Below are positions 25,699 to 35,873 of a stretch of DNA of 64,000 nt, one piece after another. Where the stretch lies: contig NZ_JABXKL010000103.1 of NCBI RefSeq assembly GCF_017114995.1, forward strand, positions 1-64,000. Direction: 5' to 3'. The notes under the pieces were generated by a model that saw only the letters and a list, made by a program, of their open reading frames with translations, was not told the origin of the DNA and did no database searches. This stretch comes from Nostoc sp. NMS9 (GTDB lineage Bacteria; Cyanobacteriota; Cyanobacteriia; Cyanobacteriales; Nostocaceae). The position numbers were made by a program, and so were the translations under genes. Position 1 is the stretch's first letter. Every line of letters starts with the position of its first letter.

Positions 25699-27183
25699 AT
25701 GAAAAAAAAAGTATGGCTATTAACGATACTGGTTCTAACAGTAGTAGGAATCAGCATCATCGGACATAGTAATTCTCTAAAAGCTGCTTCACCTTTAGGG
25801 AAAGACACGCTGACGATGATTACTTCCCCAGATTATCCCCCTTATGAGTTTTATGATACAAAAGGAGGCGATCGCCAAATCGTTGGCTTTGATATAGATA
25901 TTGCCAAAACCCTTGCTGAAAAACTAGGGTTTAAACTTCAAATAATGGAATCCGATTTTAATGGATTAATCCCTGCACTCCAAGCAAATCGCGCTGACTT
26001 TGTAATGGCTGGGATGACTCCGACTCCAGAACGTCAGAAAAATATTGATTTTTCAATTATTTATTACGAAGCCAAAGATACAATTGTCGCTCCTAAAGGT
26101 AGCAACCTGAAACAGCCCCAAAACTTATCAGGAAAAAAGGTTGGGGTACAACTAGGAACTATACAAGAACAAAATGCTCAGAAAATTGCTAAAAAAGTTG
26201 CGGGTATTCAGCTAAAGCAACTCAACAAAGTGCCGGAAGTAGTTCAGGAAATCAAATCTGGGCGAATTGATGCAGCAATTGTTGAAGATACCGTCGCTAA
26301 GGGATTCGCTCAAGCTAACCCAGATTTAGAATTTAATACTATTCCTTCAGAGGAGGCAAGTGGATCAGCGATCGCTTTTCCCAAAGGTTCTTCTTTTGTA
26401 GAACCGTTTAACAAAGTCCTTCAACAAATGAAAGACAACGGCACATTGAATAAACTTGTCGCCAAATGGTTTTCACAGAATGTTACCGCCAATCCTGTAT
26501 CCTCAACTCCTGCCAAAGGCGGATTGAATCTTGACTTCACCAGAATTCTTCCAGATATTCCCTTTATTCTGCGGGGAATCCCTTTAACTTTGTTGTTCAC
26601 CCTATTATCTGTAACCTTGGGGTTAATCTGGGGAACAATCCTATCTCTATTAAAAATTCTCGGCATCAAGCCGCTTACCTGGGTTGCTAACGCCTACACT
26701 TCTGTTTTTCGAGGTACACCTTTGCTATTACAGTTGGCATTAGTTTACTACGCAACACCCCAACTTACAGGCTATGACATTTCCGCATTGGAGGCTGGGG
26801 TGCTAACTTTTACGCTGAATTCTGGCGCTTATATGTCGGAAACCATCAGGGGTGGGATTCAGGCGGTGGATAAAGGGCAAAGTGAAGCGGCGATGTCTAT
26901 GGGTGTTCCCTATTGGTTGATGATGTGGGATGTGATTTTGCCCCAAGCATTAAAGAACATTCTCCCAGCATTGGTAAATGAAACTATCGGATTGCTCAAA
27001 GATTCCGCGCTGGTGTCAACCATTGGGGTGGTGGAAATATTACGCAGCGCCCAAATCGTTGGTGCAAATAAGTATATTTATTTTGAACCACTGCTATTTG
27101 CAGGGTTAATCTACTATGTTTTGGTAATGGGTATGACCTTGGGTGCATCCGCTTTAGAAAAGAGGTTACGGGAAAGTGAGTAA
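25699..27183 (+). CDS. Polar amino acid ABC transporter, fused substrate-binding protein and permease
   Basis: The 494-residue protein combines a signal peptide ([20 protein letters not shown]), a periplasmic solute-binding domain of family 3 at about 35-260 ([30 protein letters not shown]) and an inner-membrane permease domain at about 285-490. The permease has the EAA-loop segment [20 protein letters not shown], which contacts the ATPase. It should import glutamine or other polar amino acids. It overlaps the ATPase gene by 8 bases. Fused binding-permease proteins are known in the GlnPQ-type subfamily. Confidence 0.92.
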   Translation: MKKKVWLLTILVLTVVGISIIGHSNSLKAASPLGKDTLTMITSPDYPPYEFYDTKGGDRQIVGFDIDIAKTLAEKLGFKLQIMESDFNGLIPALQANRADFVMAGMTPTPERQKNIDFSIIYYEAKDTIVAPKGSNLKQPQNLSGKKVGVQLGTIQEQNAQKIAKKVAGIQLKQLNKVPEVVQEIKSGRIDAAIVEDTVAKGFAQANPDLEFNTIPSEEASGSAIAFPKGSSFVEPFNKVLQQMKDNGTLNKLVAKWFSQNVTANPVSSTPAKGGLNLDFTRILPDIPFILRGIPLTLLFTLLSVTLGLIWGTILSLLKILGIKPLTWVANAYTSVFRGTPLLLQLALVYYATPQLTGYDISALEAGVLTFTLNSGAYMSETIRGGIQAVDKGQSEAAMSMGVPYWLMMWDVILPQALKNILPALVNETIGLLKDSALVSTIGVVEILRSAQIVGANKYIYFEPLLFAGLIYYVLVMGMTLGASALEKRLRESE

Positions 27184-27910
27184 TGTAGTAATTCGCACGG
27201 AATTCTTATCTAAATCCTTTGGCAAACTCGACGTACTCAAAGATATTTCCACTGAGTTTTATCAGGGGGAAGTGGTTGCCATACTAGGCCCTTCTGGTTC
27301 AGGTAAGTCTACATTTTTGCGATGCATAAACTTGCTAGAACAACCCACTAGAGGAAGAATCTACTTTCACGACCAAGAAATTACCAAGCCCAAGGCAAAC
27401 ATTGCTAAGGTGCGCCAGCATTTGGTGATGGTATTTCAACATTTTAATTTGTTTCCCCACATGAATGTGCTGCAAAATGTCACCTACGCGCCCATAAAGG
27501 TGAAAGGAATAAACAAGCAAAAAGCAGAAGAACACGGCTTAGAATTGCTTGCTAAGGTAGGTTTAGAGCCAAAAGCATCTGTCTATCCGTCCAAACTATC
27601 TGGGGGACAGAAACAGCGAGTAGCGATCGCCAGGGCATTAGCAATGGAACCAGAGATGATTTTGTTTGATGAACCCACTTCTGCGCTAGATCCAGAAATG
27701 GTTAAGGATGTGCTGGAAGTGATGAAAGCTTTAGCGCTATCGGGAATGACAATGGCCATCGTTACTCATGAAATGGGCTTTGCCAGAGAAGTTGCCAATC
27801 GGATTATCTTCCTCGACCAGGGAAGTTTAGCAGAAGATACTACTCCTGACGAGTTTTTCCAAAATCCTCAGTGCGATCGCGCCAAGCAATTCTTGGAAAA
27901 AATGCTTTAA
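27176..27910 (+). CDS. glnQ: Polar amino acid ABC transporter ATPase
   Basis: The 244-residue ATPase has Walker [10 protein letters not shown], the Q-loop [13 protein letters not shown], signature [16 protein letters not shown] and Walker [14 protein letters not shown], the pattern of the GlnQ/HisP group. Translation starts at GTG 27176 inside the end of the permease gene, so the two are translationally coupled and form one importer. The symbol rests on family similarity; the exact amino acid carried is unknown. Confidence 0.92.
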   Translation: MSNVVIRTEFLSKSFGKLDVLKDISTEFYQGEVVAILGPSGSGKSTFLRCINLLEQPTRGRIYFHDQEITKPKANIAKVRQHLVMVFQHFNLFPHMNVLQNVTYAPIKVKGINKQKAEEHGLELLAKVGLEPKASVYPSKLSGGQKQRVAIARALAMEPEMILFDEPTSALDPEMVKDVLEVMKALALSGMTMAIVTHEMGFAREVANRIIFLDQGSLAEDTTPDEFFQNPQCDRAKQFLEKML

Positions 27911-28395
27911 AACATCAGAAATTCGCCGCTTTTTTTGTATTCTTGAAACTTTTCCAAAACGGGGCGATCGTTTGGCATTAACGTAGGTAAGTCCGCCAAA
28001 TCAAAAAATTCCAGCGCCAGCGATTCTCCATCTAAGCAACCGAGACTGCCTGACCATTCAACGGCTCGCAAAATTAAAATGAAGTTTTGGACGCGATCGC
28101 CATTGGGATAAGTTACAGCTTCAAAGGCTGGGTTGGAAGAAAATCCCACAGCTGCAAAACGCTTAACCGTTAAACCAGTTTCTTCAAAAACCTCTCGTGC
28201 TGAACATTCTTCAGCAGATTCACCTACTTCAGGACAACCGCCAGGTAGCCCCCAAAGTTTGAAATCACTCCGCTTTTGCAACAAAACGCGCCCCAAGCTA
28301 TCTTCAATAATCACACGTGCGCCAAATAATAGAAGTAGGCGATCGCCTACAACTTGTCGTAACTTGCCTAGATAAGAATCTGACCAATTCGCCAT
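27907..28395 (-). CDS. Nudix hydrolase
   Basis: The 162-residue protein has a full Nudix box, [20 protein letters not shown] followed by TGL, preceded by WGLPGG. Nudix enzymes hydrolyse nucleoside diphosphates linked to other groups; the substrate is not clear, though the short length fits ADP-ribose or NTP pyrophosphatases. It converges on the ABC ATPase gene with a four-base overlap. Confidence 0.9.
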   Translation of the reverse strand: MANWSDSYLGKLRQVVGDRLLLLFGARVIIEDSLGRVLLQKRSDFKLWGLPGGCPEVGESAEECSAREVFEETGLTVKRFAAVGFSSNPAFEAVTYPNGDRVQNFILILRAVEWSGSLGCLDGESLALEFFDLADLPTLMPNDRPVLEKFQEYKKSGEFLMF

Positions 28396-28503
28396 AATCT
28401 GAGAGAAAGTTTGTAAAGAAACTCTAAAGGTAGTAAATAGCGATCGCCTGAAAACAGGATAATGCAGCTGAACAGGTTAATCCTTCCCATTCAACCTAGA
28501 ATT

Positions 28504-29082
28504 ATGGCATCTACATCTAAAATCCTCGCCTTTGCAGGCAGCACCCGGATTGATTCTTACAACAAAAAATTGGTAAAAATCGCGGCGGCTGGCGCTAAGG
28601 CAGCAGGTGCAGAAGTGACTTATATAGACCTCCGCGATTTGCCTTTACCTCTCTATGATGAAGATTTGGAAGCTCAAGAAGGACTACCAGCCAACGCCCG
28701 TACTTTCAAGGATTTGCTAATTTCTCATCAAGGATTGCTGATTGCTTCGCCGGAATATAACAGCTCACTCACAGCAGTTTTGAAAAATGCCATTGACTGG
28801 GCATCCCGTCCAGCCCCAAACGAAGCACCGTTAGCTGCTTTTGCAGGTAAAGTTGCTACTATTATGAGCGCTTCCCCAGGTGCTCTTGGTGGTTTGCGGG
28901 GGTTGGTTCACCTGCGGTCTATTTTGGGAAACATCAAAGTTTTAGTACTTCCTGACCAGATAGCCTTACCCAAAGCTTACGAAGCCTTTAATGCTGATGG
29001 CACGTTAAAAGATCCGAAACAGCAAGAATCTATTGAGCTGTTAGGCGATGGCTTAACAAAGATATTGCTGAAGCTTAACTAA
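28504..29082 (+). CDS. NADPH-dependent FMN reductase
   Basis: From ATG 28504 the 192-residue flavodoxin-like protein has FAGSTRIDSYNKKLVKIAA for the FMN phosphate and SPEYNSSLTAVLKNAIDWAS for the isoalloxazine site, as in the ChrR/YieF group of FMN reductases. Family members reduce FMN, quinones or chromate. The upstream in-frame ATG at 28462 is less likely because MASTSKILAFAGST is the natural beginning. Confidence 0.9.
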   Translation: MASTSKILAFAGSTRIDSYNKKLVKIAAAGAKAAGAEVTYIDLRDLPLPLYDEDLEAQEGLPANARTFKDLLISHQGLLIASPEYNSSLTAVLKNAIDWASRPAPNEAPLAAFAGKVATIMSASPGALGGLRGLVHLRSILGNIKVLVLPDQIALPKAYEAFNADGTLKDPKQQESIELLGDGLTKILLKLN

Positions 29083-29685
29083 ATTTTATGCAGTCCCTCT
29101 TTGGTTAAAGACACAGCACCGAATGGCACTAAGAATTGCTCTAAGCTATACGGAATAAGGGCTATAGCTTTGAAAGCTATTGAACAGTGGAGGAGGAGTC
29201 AGGCGGTCGTCCTTGATGCAGTGTCATGGAAGCGATCGCCCTGCTAGAAACGAACCACGCGTTCGTAAACGTCGTCCAAAAGCTTACCCCTTAATGACAA
29301 AACCAAGGAATGAATTACGCAAGCAATTGCAAACTGCTTAAACCAAAAGGGTTTCAGCTTTTCAAGCGTGCCATTCGTTCATGATTTGATCTCTAATATT
29401 AATGTGACTGTCGCGATGGCGTACCCGCCCGCTCTCTTGCGATCGCAATTGGGTTTGTAGCAACTCCAATCTGTGTGGTACAAGTCTTTCGCAGTTGTAT
29501 ATTGCTCTATTTGCGATACTGTCTGGGTGGAATTCTCTTGGTTCTTTCTATCTAAATCGTAATGAGTTCCATTGCCCAACTTCTTTCAGATTCTTACAAT
29601 GATTTGTCAGATTCTTATGGTGCTGGCGAATTTGTGATTGATGAGCTGCGGAAGGTTGTGACTTCAGAATGTTGCGTGATGTGCG
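29083..29685. other. Intergenic region with transposase debris
   Basis: This 600-bp gap contains the IS4 C-terminal remnant at 29249 and otherwise repeats including a GCGATGGCGTACCCGCCCG segment near 29416. A plus-strand open frame at 29562-29807 overlaps the end of the acyltransferase gene and looks spurious. Confidence 0.4.
29249..29341 (+). mobile_element. IS4-family transposase C-terminal remnant
   Basis: The frame NEPRVRKRRPKAYPLMTKPR, NELRKQLQTA, stop, closely matches the C-terminus of the degraded transposase at 31082-32047 (EPRVRKRRPKIYPLMTKPRH), but in the opposite orientation. Only about 30 codons remain. Confidence 0.75.
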
Positions 29686-30948
29686 CTAGGCAGCTTTGGA
29701 TGCAACTTCCTGTACTACTGCAAGTTCTAAACGCTTCACTCCTGCCGATAAAAAGGCAGTTGCAGCCCGATCACTCTGGGCCCGATCCACATCCATCAGT
29801 GGTGTAGATGAAATCGTGAGGGCGAGGCGATCGCCCAAGGTCGCAACTCCAACAATCCGCCCTACCACACTTAGCATGACAGCAGGTGCATGGAGTGCTT
29901 CAATCCGAATGTTGCCGTATTGTTGAGCCATCTCGATGCGCCCGAGATTTGTGATGGTTAGTTGACAGGGATATTGCGATCGCGCTGCTTCAGCAAAGGC
30001 AGTGGCATCGGTGAGATTCGCCATTGCGGGTTGTCGGAGTTGGCGCTCCTCGACTAACTGCTGGGCAATGTCGATTTGTGAGAGTTGAGATTTGACCGAT
30101 CGCGCAACGTCCCAAAACGCAGAATCCGCCTGAAGAAAATGAGTCGTCATACACAAGCAAAAATAAAGCCCAACTCCATCTGGCATCGGCAAGGATAGAT
30201 GCGATCGCACGTTGACCGGGTGTAAACATCGCATCACATCGCTGGGTTTAACGTCTTGCTGAGTGAGCGTGAGCAAGAACGCCGCGCTGATTGCACCGTG
30301 TACGGTTGTGTGTTCGGCTCGACTGCGTTGGATCAGTTGCTGGGTGAGTTCGGGAGAGAGGACAACGGTGCGAATGTGGGGTGGGGGACGACGAGACAGG
30401 GGTGGTATATAGTCCGTGGGCTTAGGAGTAGCTTCTTTCCAGGGTTCGATGCCAGGAAGCGCTGATTCGAGCGATAATGCCGCACAAAGGTGCGATCGCT
30501 CAAATATTTTGCCTCCTAATCCTTGGACAATATCTCGCATCAGATAAACGCCAGATAACCCATCTGCGATCGCATGATGGCAAATAATCATCAGTTCGGA
30601 TTCAGCCCCCGATTGCAGCAGCACGACTCGCAGTAAGGATGCAACCTGCCAATCCAACGAGCGAGCCAGTTCGACTTCGAGTTCTGCTTGCCACTGCCAC
30701 TTGTCCGTTCTCGTGACCAGCCGCAGCGGAATTTCGTCGTCGGTTTCGACAAATTTAGGCTGTCCGATCGCGTCAGGGGCGATGCGGACTCGCAGCAGCG
30801 GATGGCGTTGCTGAACTTGCCTGAGTACCGTCGAAAGTTGATCGACACTGAACTGCCCCTGAAGTTTCGCAACGGTGGCAAAATCCATTGGATAAAACTG
30901 GTTGTAGAGCCAAAATGAATGTTCAAATGCACCTAAATACCGTTCCAT
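29686..30948 (-). CDS. Stand-alone condensation-domain/PapA-like acyltransferase
   Basis: The 420-residue protein carries the catalytic motif HHAIADGLSG near residues 125-134, that is HHxxxDG of the chloramphenicol-acetyltransferase/condensation superfamily. The N-terminal LRQVQQRHPLLRVRI segment is also typical. Such free-standing proteins (PapA5, WS/DGAT and others) make esters or amides from activated acyl groups. No peptide synthetase or polyketide gene is adjacent. It is flanked on both sides by inverted IS4 remnants, suggesting it was moved. Base composition is more GC-rich than its surroundings. Confidence 0.82.
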   Translation of the reverse strand: MERYLGAFEHSFWLYNQFYPMDFATVAKLQGQFSVDQLSTVLRQVQQRHPLLRVRIAPDAIGQPKFVETDDEIPLRLVTRTDKWQWQAELEVELARSLDWQVASLLRVVLLQSGAESELMIICHHAIADGLSGVYLMRDIVQGLGGKIFERSHLCAALSLESALPGIEPWKEATPKPTDYIPPLSRRPPPHIRTVVLSPELTQQLIQRSRAEHTTVHGAISAAFLLTLTQQDVKPSDVMRCLHPVNVRSHLSLPMPDGVGLYFCLCMTTHFLQADSAFWDVARSVKSQLSQIDIAQQLVEERQLRQPAMANLTDATAFAEAARSQYPCQLTITNLGRIEMAQQYGNIRIEALHAPAVMLSVVGRIVGVATLGDRLALTISSTPLMDVDRAQSDRAATAFLSAGVKRLELAVVQEVASKAA

Positions 30949-31081
30949 GAGTGACTCCTATTGCTTCTCGACAGAAACTGAATTACGACAGAGAAGTATT
31001 TGAACAACGTTATCGAGCAAGACATCGCAACATTAAACGCATCGTGAAACCGATAAGATAAGCGGCGGCAGATGAATGGAA
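30949..31081. other. Gap with an unidentified short coding remnant
   Basis: On the plus strand a frame reads QKLNYDREVFEQRYRARHRN, IKRIVKPIR, then a stop at about 31060. It is basic and coding-like but has no start; it may be the tail of a lost gene. Confidence 0.3.
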
Positions 31082-32047
31082 CTAAGAAAAGCTGAAACAC
31101 TTGTAAATTAAGCTGTTTGCTTTCATATTTCGTAATTCGTGCCGGGGTTTGGTCATCAAGGGGTAAATTTTTGGGCGACGTTTGCGGACTCGTGGTTCAC
31201 TTCTACCTGGGCGATCGCTCACAGCTTTGTGAGCAATAACTTTAAGTAACGTGCGATAAATTTGAAGACGTTTTGTTGAAGTTGCGGCTAACAATTCGGA
31301 TTTCTCATGGATGTTTTCCGGGCTTGATGCTTACGAAATACTGCATCACAATCACATTTTTTAATCGCAACTAAATCAGCATAAGCGCAAAATGCTCTAT
31401 CTCCTAAAAGCACCTCATTGGGTTTGAGTAAACTGTACACCTTTCTTGCTAGTTGAATATCATGGGTGTTCAGAACATCGATAATTAAAGCAACAGCAGC
31501 ACCTGTTGCCAAACTGAATATCACACCAATTTTCGCAATGGGGAATCCACATCCAGGCAAGTGAAGTCTTGGGCTGAGGGTATGCTTTCTGATTTTCAAT
31601 AGTGTCTGGCATTGATACTGTAGACCCATCTATCACCTTGACGTTTCGACCACACCATAAATATTCTGTTGTCACTTTTTCTGACAAACTTTCCCCAGTC
31701 TTATGAAAAAGTTTTTGTAATAATGTTTCTGGTAATCTTGACCGAGCTTGACAATAGGCACTTGTATCCGTCGTTCGCGGAGCGTCTCGAAGAGAGGGGA
31801 TTTCTACTTCCAAGCCAGCCAAATAAGTAATGACTTTACTGACTGCATTATGGCAACTTTTATCACTATCCAAAACCTGAGATAAAAATGCCCAAATCGT
31901 TACGATTGGGTCAAACAATCGCTGATAATATCTAATTTTTAGCTCATTCATGGCTTGCTCAATTACAGAAGATGATAATAGCTCTTTAAAAGGCAATCCC
32001 AAACTTTGAGTAAATTTATCCTTGAGAATTCGTACTCGTAGTGTCAC
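31082..32047 (-). pseudogene. IS4-family transposase, frameshifted and deleted
   Basis: Three overlapping minus-strand frames together give an IS4 transposase. The N-terminal part (31460-32047) has SAYCQARSRLPETLLQ and VKVIDGSTVSMPDT with the first catalytic Asp. The middle part (31288-31629) has GCGFPIAKIGVIFSLATGA and LLGDRAFCAYADL with the second Asp. The C-terminal part (31082-31294) has RKRRPKIYPLMTKPRH. A frameshift near 31570 and a deletion near 31290, which removes the region of the catalytic Glu, make it inactive. An in-frame SLRDAPR repeat is inserted at 31772-31794. Confidence 0.85.
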
Positions 32048-32698
32048 AGTGGTATTTATGTTGTTGGCTTATTCGTATCAATGAAAGTATTTCATGAACG
32101 AGTAAGCTTTTCCTATCTAAAATAAATTTTGGGCAACCCGTACATCTAATTCCACTGTCTCTATCAGGCACAGCGATGGCGTACCCGCCCGCCGCAGGCG
32201 ATCGCAAAGGGCGCTGAACGAAAACAGCGATGCCGTTCGCGGAGCGTCTCGTAGAGAAGGCGGCGAGGGGAGCAGCACTGCATCAAGGACAATCGTCTGC
32301 CCCATCCCGACATTGTTCAATAGCTTTAAAATCTGTAGCGCTTATCCTGCATAGCTTAGAGCTTTTCTTAGTACCATTCGACACAGCACCACTGAGCGGT
32401 TCGGTGGTAAAGTCAGTTATCGAGTGATGTTATCCCTCTTTTATTACTACGGGGAAAGTTTTCTCAGAAAGAAAACCGGAAACAGTAAGTAACAGGGATG
32501 TTACGCCGCGCAGACAAGCAGTAAGCACAGTGGGCTTCATAGATAACTATTGTCAACACTATTATTCGGTATTTGAGGATGTAAAGAGGGATCATTTTGA
32601 AACTTTGAGAAAGGATGTACCTTAATCAAAAAGCGTGTAGGCGTAGGCTGCCCTTAGATATCGCTTAGTACTCTTAGTTGTGGATATTGAAAAAATTT
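32048..32698. other. Repeat-rich intergenic region
   Basis: The 650-bp gap has GCGATGGCGTACCCGCCCGC (32174) followed by HIP1, and a TTCGCGGAGCGTCTCGTAGA copy (32236). No complete gene is supported. Several short open frames exist only because of these GC-rich repeats. Confidence 0.45.
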
Positions 32699-33415
32699 TT
32701 ACCTTTTTTCATCTCGCCACAAAGCAATACCGCCTAATAAACCAGTGATATTGGGGATAAGTTTGACATTTAACGGTAGCTGTAAATTCACTCTCACAGC
32801 TTCACCACCGCCAATGTAAAGGTAGTCATAATTAAACAGATGTTGCAAAGATGCGATCGCTTTTTCTAAACGCCTATTCCATCTTTTCTCACCAATTTTT
32901 TCTAACTCTGCACGCCCCAACTGCTGCTCAAAAGTTTCTCCTTTGCGAAACGGATGATGCCCCATTTCCATATTTGGTACTAGCTTACCATCTAGAAATA
33001 AAGCCGAACCAAACCCCGTACCCAGAGTAATCACCAATTCGACACCTTTACCTGCGATCGCACCAAACCCCTGCATATCTGCATCATTAATCACCCGTAC
33101 AGGCTTGTTTAAGTGTTTTAATAATGCTGTTTCCAAATCAAATCCGATCCAATCTGGATGTAAGTTTACCGCTGTCTCTGTGACTCCACATCGTACCACA
33201 CCAGGAAAACCGACCGAAACGCGATGAAATTCACCTTGAGCCGCTGCTAACACCACAATTGCATTAATTACAACCTCTGGTGTCGCAGGTTGCGGTGTAT
33301 CTAAACGCGCCCTTTCCGTTACAGGATTTCCCGTAATATCCAAAACCATAGCCTTAACGCCACTACCGCCAATATCAACTGATAGGGTACGAATCGATCC
33401 ATTTTCTTTAACCAT
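32699..33415 (-). CDS. ROK-family/polyphosphate glucokinase-like sugar kinase
   Basis: The 238-residue protein begins with LSVDIGGSGVKAMVLDITG, the phosphate-1 loop of the actin-like ATPase fold, and has VINDADMQGFGA with the catalytic aspartate and VITLGTGFGSALFLDG as the phosphate-2 motif. The short length and lack of the ROK zinc cluster match bacterial polyphosphate glucokinases, which use polyphosphate or ATP to phosphorylate glucose. The substrate is inferred. Confidence 0.85.
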   Translation of the reverse strand: MVKENGSIRTLSVDIGGSGVKAMVLDITGNPVTERARLDTPQPATPEVVINAIVVLAAAQGEFHRVSVGFPGVVRCGVTETAVNLHPDWIGFDLETALLKHLNKPVRVINDADMQGFGAIAGKGVELVITLGTGFGSALFLDGKLVPNMEMGHHPFRKGETFEQQLGRAELEKIGEKRWNRRLEKAIASLQHLFNYDYLYIGGGEAVRVNLQLPLNVKLIPNITGLLGGIALWRDEKR

Positions 33416-33754
33416 TGAGTTACATCCTTGTTAATACTTGTTATTTCGTTATTATGCTCTGCTGCGTTTGATCATATCTGGATATTTGGAGAGTCTTTAT
33501 ATTGCTAGGGATATGGGGAAGCAGGGGAGCAGGGCAGCAAGGGAGAAGTTGCAGTAAGTTTTTCGCCTCTGCCCCTCTGCTCCCCTGCCCCTCTGCCTCT
33601 TGTACCCGATGCCCAAAGTTAAAAATCCCATACATTCGATGCCGGACAGCATCTAGATTTGTTAATCTAAGAATAATAGAGATAGTACTGGCGTAGCTGC
33701 TTAAAATCTATCGGGCAGCAAATTTCTATTGAAAGTAATATAAGAGAAAGAATT
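33416..33754. other. Intergenic region with GCAGGGGAGCAGGG repeats
   Basis: Around 33515-33600 the sequence GCAGGGGAGCAGGGCAGC and its approximate complement CTGCTCCCCTGCCCCTCTGC form an imperfect hairpin of a repeat type common in Nostoc. No gene is seen. Confidence 0.5.
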
Positions 33755-34258
33755 ATGACGGCGTTTGAACCTCAAAGCATCCGCTCGTATAGACAAGAAG
33801 ATGTCCAACAAATTCTGCACTTAGCGATCGCTCGTCAAGCAGATGATAAAGACACAGAATTTTCTTATGAGCATATATTAGAAATTGCTGCTGAGTTAGA
33901 AATTTCACCTGAGTCTTTAAAATTAGCAGAACGCGATTGGGTATTACAACAGGGTCAAGTTCAACAGCGAAAAGCTTTTGACGCCTACCGTATCAGAAGA
34001 TTTCAGAAGCGTTTAAGCAAATATGCAATTTTCAATGGCTTTTTTATACTGCTTGATTTAATCACTGGTGGCGGAATTTCTTGGTCGCTCTACATTTTGC
34101 TATTCTGCGGATTGCCTGTAGGGCTTGATGTCTGGAATACCTTTCAAATTAAAGGCGAAGAGTATGAAATGGCATTCCAAAAGTGGAGTCGTAACCATCA
34201 GATTAAGAAAACCATCAGCACAGTTTTGAATAAGTGGTTTAAGGTATTACAGGCTTAA
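33755..34258 (+). CDS. 2TM-domain protein
   Basis: The 167-residue protein has an N-terminal helical domain with EDVQQILHLAIARQ and LEIAAELEISPESLKLAER, followed by two hydrophobic spans (FNGFFILLDLITGGGISW and LYILLFCGLPVGLDVWNTF). This is the 2TM domain fold. A paralogue is encoded at 60722-61135 on the minus strand with the same order of motifs. Function is unknown; it probably sits in the inner membrane with the N-terminal domain in the cytoplasm. Confidence 0.8.
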   Translation: MTAFEPQSIRSYRQEDVQQILHLAIARQADDKDTEFSYEHILEIAAELEISPESLKLAERDWVLQQGQVQQRKAFDAYRIRRFQKRLSKYAIFNGFFILLDLITGGGISWSLYILLFCGLPVGLDVWNTFQIKGEEYEMAFQKWSRNHQIKKTISTVLNKWFKVLQA

Positions 34259-34316
34259 TCAAAACTTTCTCTAACGCTAACGCTAATTCATCTCTACTTT
34301 ATTCCCCCAGAAACGG

Positions 34317-34520
34317 CTACGGTGTACACACAAGTCTGAAGTAGTTTATGAATCTGGTTTTTCGCGTCAGTTTTACCCCACCCTAACTCTCCCCTTTCTA
34401 AGGGGAGGGAACTAGATTCCTGTTTCCCCTCTTTCCAAGGGGGGAACTAGATTTTCCGGTTTTCCCCCAATGCATCGGGGGGATTAAGGGGGGTAATTTG
34501 ACTTGTGTGTACACCATAGT
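34317..34520. mobile_element. MITE with 20-bp terminal inverted repeats and 9-bp target duplication
   Basis: CTACGGTGTACACACAAGTC (34317-34336) and GACTTGTGTGTACACCATAG (34500-34519) are inverted with one mismatch. The flanks carry CAGAAACGG as a direct repeat at 34308-34316 and 34521-34529, the expected target-site duplication. The interior is non-coding, with CCCCTTTCTAAGGGGAGGG palindromes. A lone copy of the same end is at 20454-20473. Confidence 0.8.
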
Positions 34521-34550
34521 CAGAAACGGGCGGAATGTTTTGCGATCAAA

Positions 34551-35117
34551 CTAACTAGATACTGAATTAACCGCCTCGGAAGCCTTCTCGGCTGGTGGAA
34601 AGCCACCCATACGAATCTCAGAAGTGAAGGAAGTGATACTAAATCCACCAAAACTCTTGAGGACATTTACCCGCATTCGCAAATTGGGGCTAGCAAACCA
34701 CAGGCGTTCCTCTGAGAAGATGGTTTCATCCTCTGTAGTTAGGATCAAAGCACCATCACTGTCAATTTTATAGCGTCCGGCAACTGGAGTTTTATTGACA
34801 TCAACTATTTCTCGCAGTAACCTGCCTTGGGCCGGATTATCCGCATCAGGTACTGAAACTAATACAGTTGAACCACTATGTTTTGTTTGATCCTTGTCCA
34901 TTGTGCCGTTCCAGGTAATTTTGGTAGCACAGGAAGCAGAACTAGGATTAATGTTGTAATTTTGACACAGCTTGACGGCTTCTGGATGATCTACTGCCAG
35001 CGCCTCAATGATGATATCTGACTTGCTATGTTCCGATTGGTTAAAAGCCAAATGTTGACTAGTACGATGAGAAAACCATTTACCAGCACTTAACTGAAAA
35101 AACTCTTCAATATTCAT
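34551..35117 (-). CDS. CpcS/CpeS-family phycobilin lyase
   Basis: The 188-residue protein begins [20 protein letters not shown] and has [20 protein letters not shown] near residue 145, both typical of the CpcS/CpeS (CpcU) lipocalin-like lyases. These attach phycocyanobilin or phycoerythrobilin to Cys-84-type sites of phycobiliproteins. Which bilin and which subunit cannot be told here. The next gene encodes a HEAT-repeat protein of the lyase/NblB type on the same strand, so both may act on phycobiliproteins. Confidence 0.85.
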   Translation of the reverse strand: MNIEEFFQLSAGKWFSHRTSQHLAFNQSEHSKSDIIIEALAVDHPEAVKLCQNYNINPSSASCATKITWNGTMDKDQTKHSGSTVLVSVPDADNPAQGRLLREIVDVNKTPVAGRYKIDSDGALILTTEDETIFSEERLWFASPNLRMRVNVLKSFGGFSITSFTSEIRMGGFPPAEKASEAVNSVSS

Positions 35118-35192
35118 GAATGAAATTACCCTGCATCAAAATGCTAAAATTCCCACTTAATTATTATTAAAAGGTAGCAGGAGGCTTTAATA

Positions 35193-35873
35193 TTAAGCTT
35201 GATTGCCTATTTCCTCAAGCTTCTTCAGGCCAATTCTGGCTGCCTCAGCAACGTTGAAATGATTGTCTTTTTCCAGGTATTTTAAAGCTGAGACACTCTT
35301 GGGAGTGGGAAGATTTCCCAAAGCTTCTGCCAAACGCTGCCTAACTAACCAATCATCTGATTCGGCGAAGCGCAGGATCTTATCTACAGATTCGATGTCT
35401 TGAATTTCTCCCAGTGCAGAGATTGCAGCTTGTTGCAACACTACTTCTTTGCTATCCAATGCCTGAAGAAGAATTTGACGGGCACGGGGATCTTTAATAT
35501 TACCTAGAGAAACAGCTGCACTAAAACGTACTAGCCAATCAGTATCTTCATAAAATGCCCGTGAAAGTACCTCAAAGGCTCTGGCATCACCCAAATATCC
35601 TAAAGCACCAGCGGCATCAGCGCGCATACCATAATCAGGATCATTTTCGAGAATTTTTACCAAAATAGAATAACATTCTGGTGTTGGCTTGATTCCTAGA
35701 GCAAATATTGCCATCGATCGCAGTTGCAAAGATTCGTCGTCTAGTACCTTTTTAATCAAAGGTACTGCATCCTCAGCTGCAACGTGACGCAGATTAGCAA
35801 GGGCTACCATGCGATCGCGTAAATTCGGACTTTCTAGCTGAGTAGAAATTTCTTGTAAGCTTAGAGCTGCCAT
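35193..35873 (-). CDS. HEAT-repeat protein, NblB/phycobilin-lyase-like
   Basis: The 226-residue protein consists of about six HEAT (PBS-lyase type) repeats, for example MRADAAGALGYLGDARAFEV, VRFSAAVSLGNIKDPRARQI and VRQRLAEALGNLPTPKSV. The family includes CpcE/F lyases and NblB, a phycobilisome degradation factor. Placement beside a CpcS/CpeS lyase supports a phycobilin role, but HEAT proteins are versatile. The order of repeats and the small size look more like NblB than CpcE. Confidence 0.75.
   Translation of the reverse strand: MAALSLQEISTQLESPNLRDRMVALANLRHVAAEDAVPLIKKVLDDESLQLRSMAIFALGIKPTPECYSILVKILENDPDYGMRADAAGALGYLGDARAFEVLSRAFYEDTDWLVRFSAAVSLGNIKDPRARQILLQALDSKEVVLQQAAISALGEIQDIESVDKILRFAESDDWLVRQRLAEALGNLPTPKSVSALKYLEKDNHFNVAEAARIGLKKLEEIGNQA

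Noticed and set aside
29562-29807. 81-codon plus-strand frame before the acyltransferase end
   Set aside because: It overlaps the acyltransferase 3' end and changes character midway; no domain is seen.
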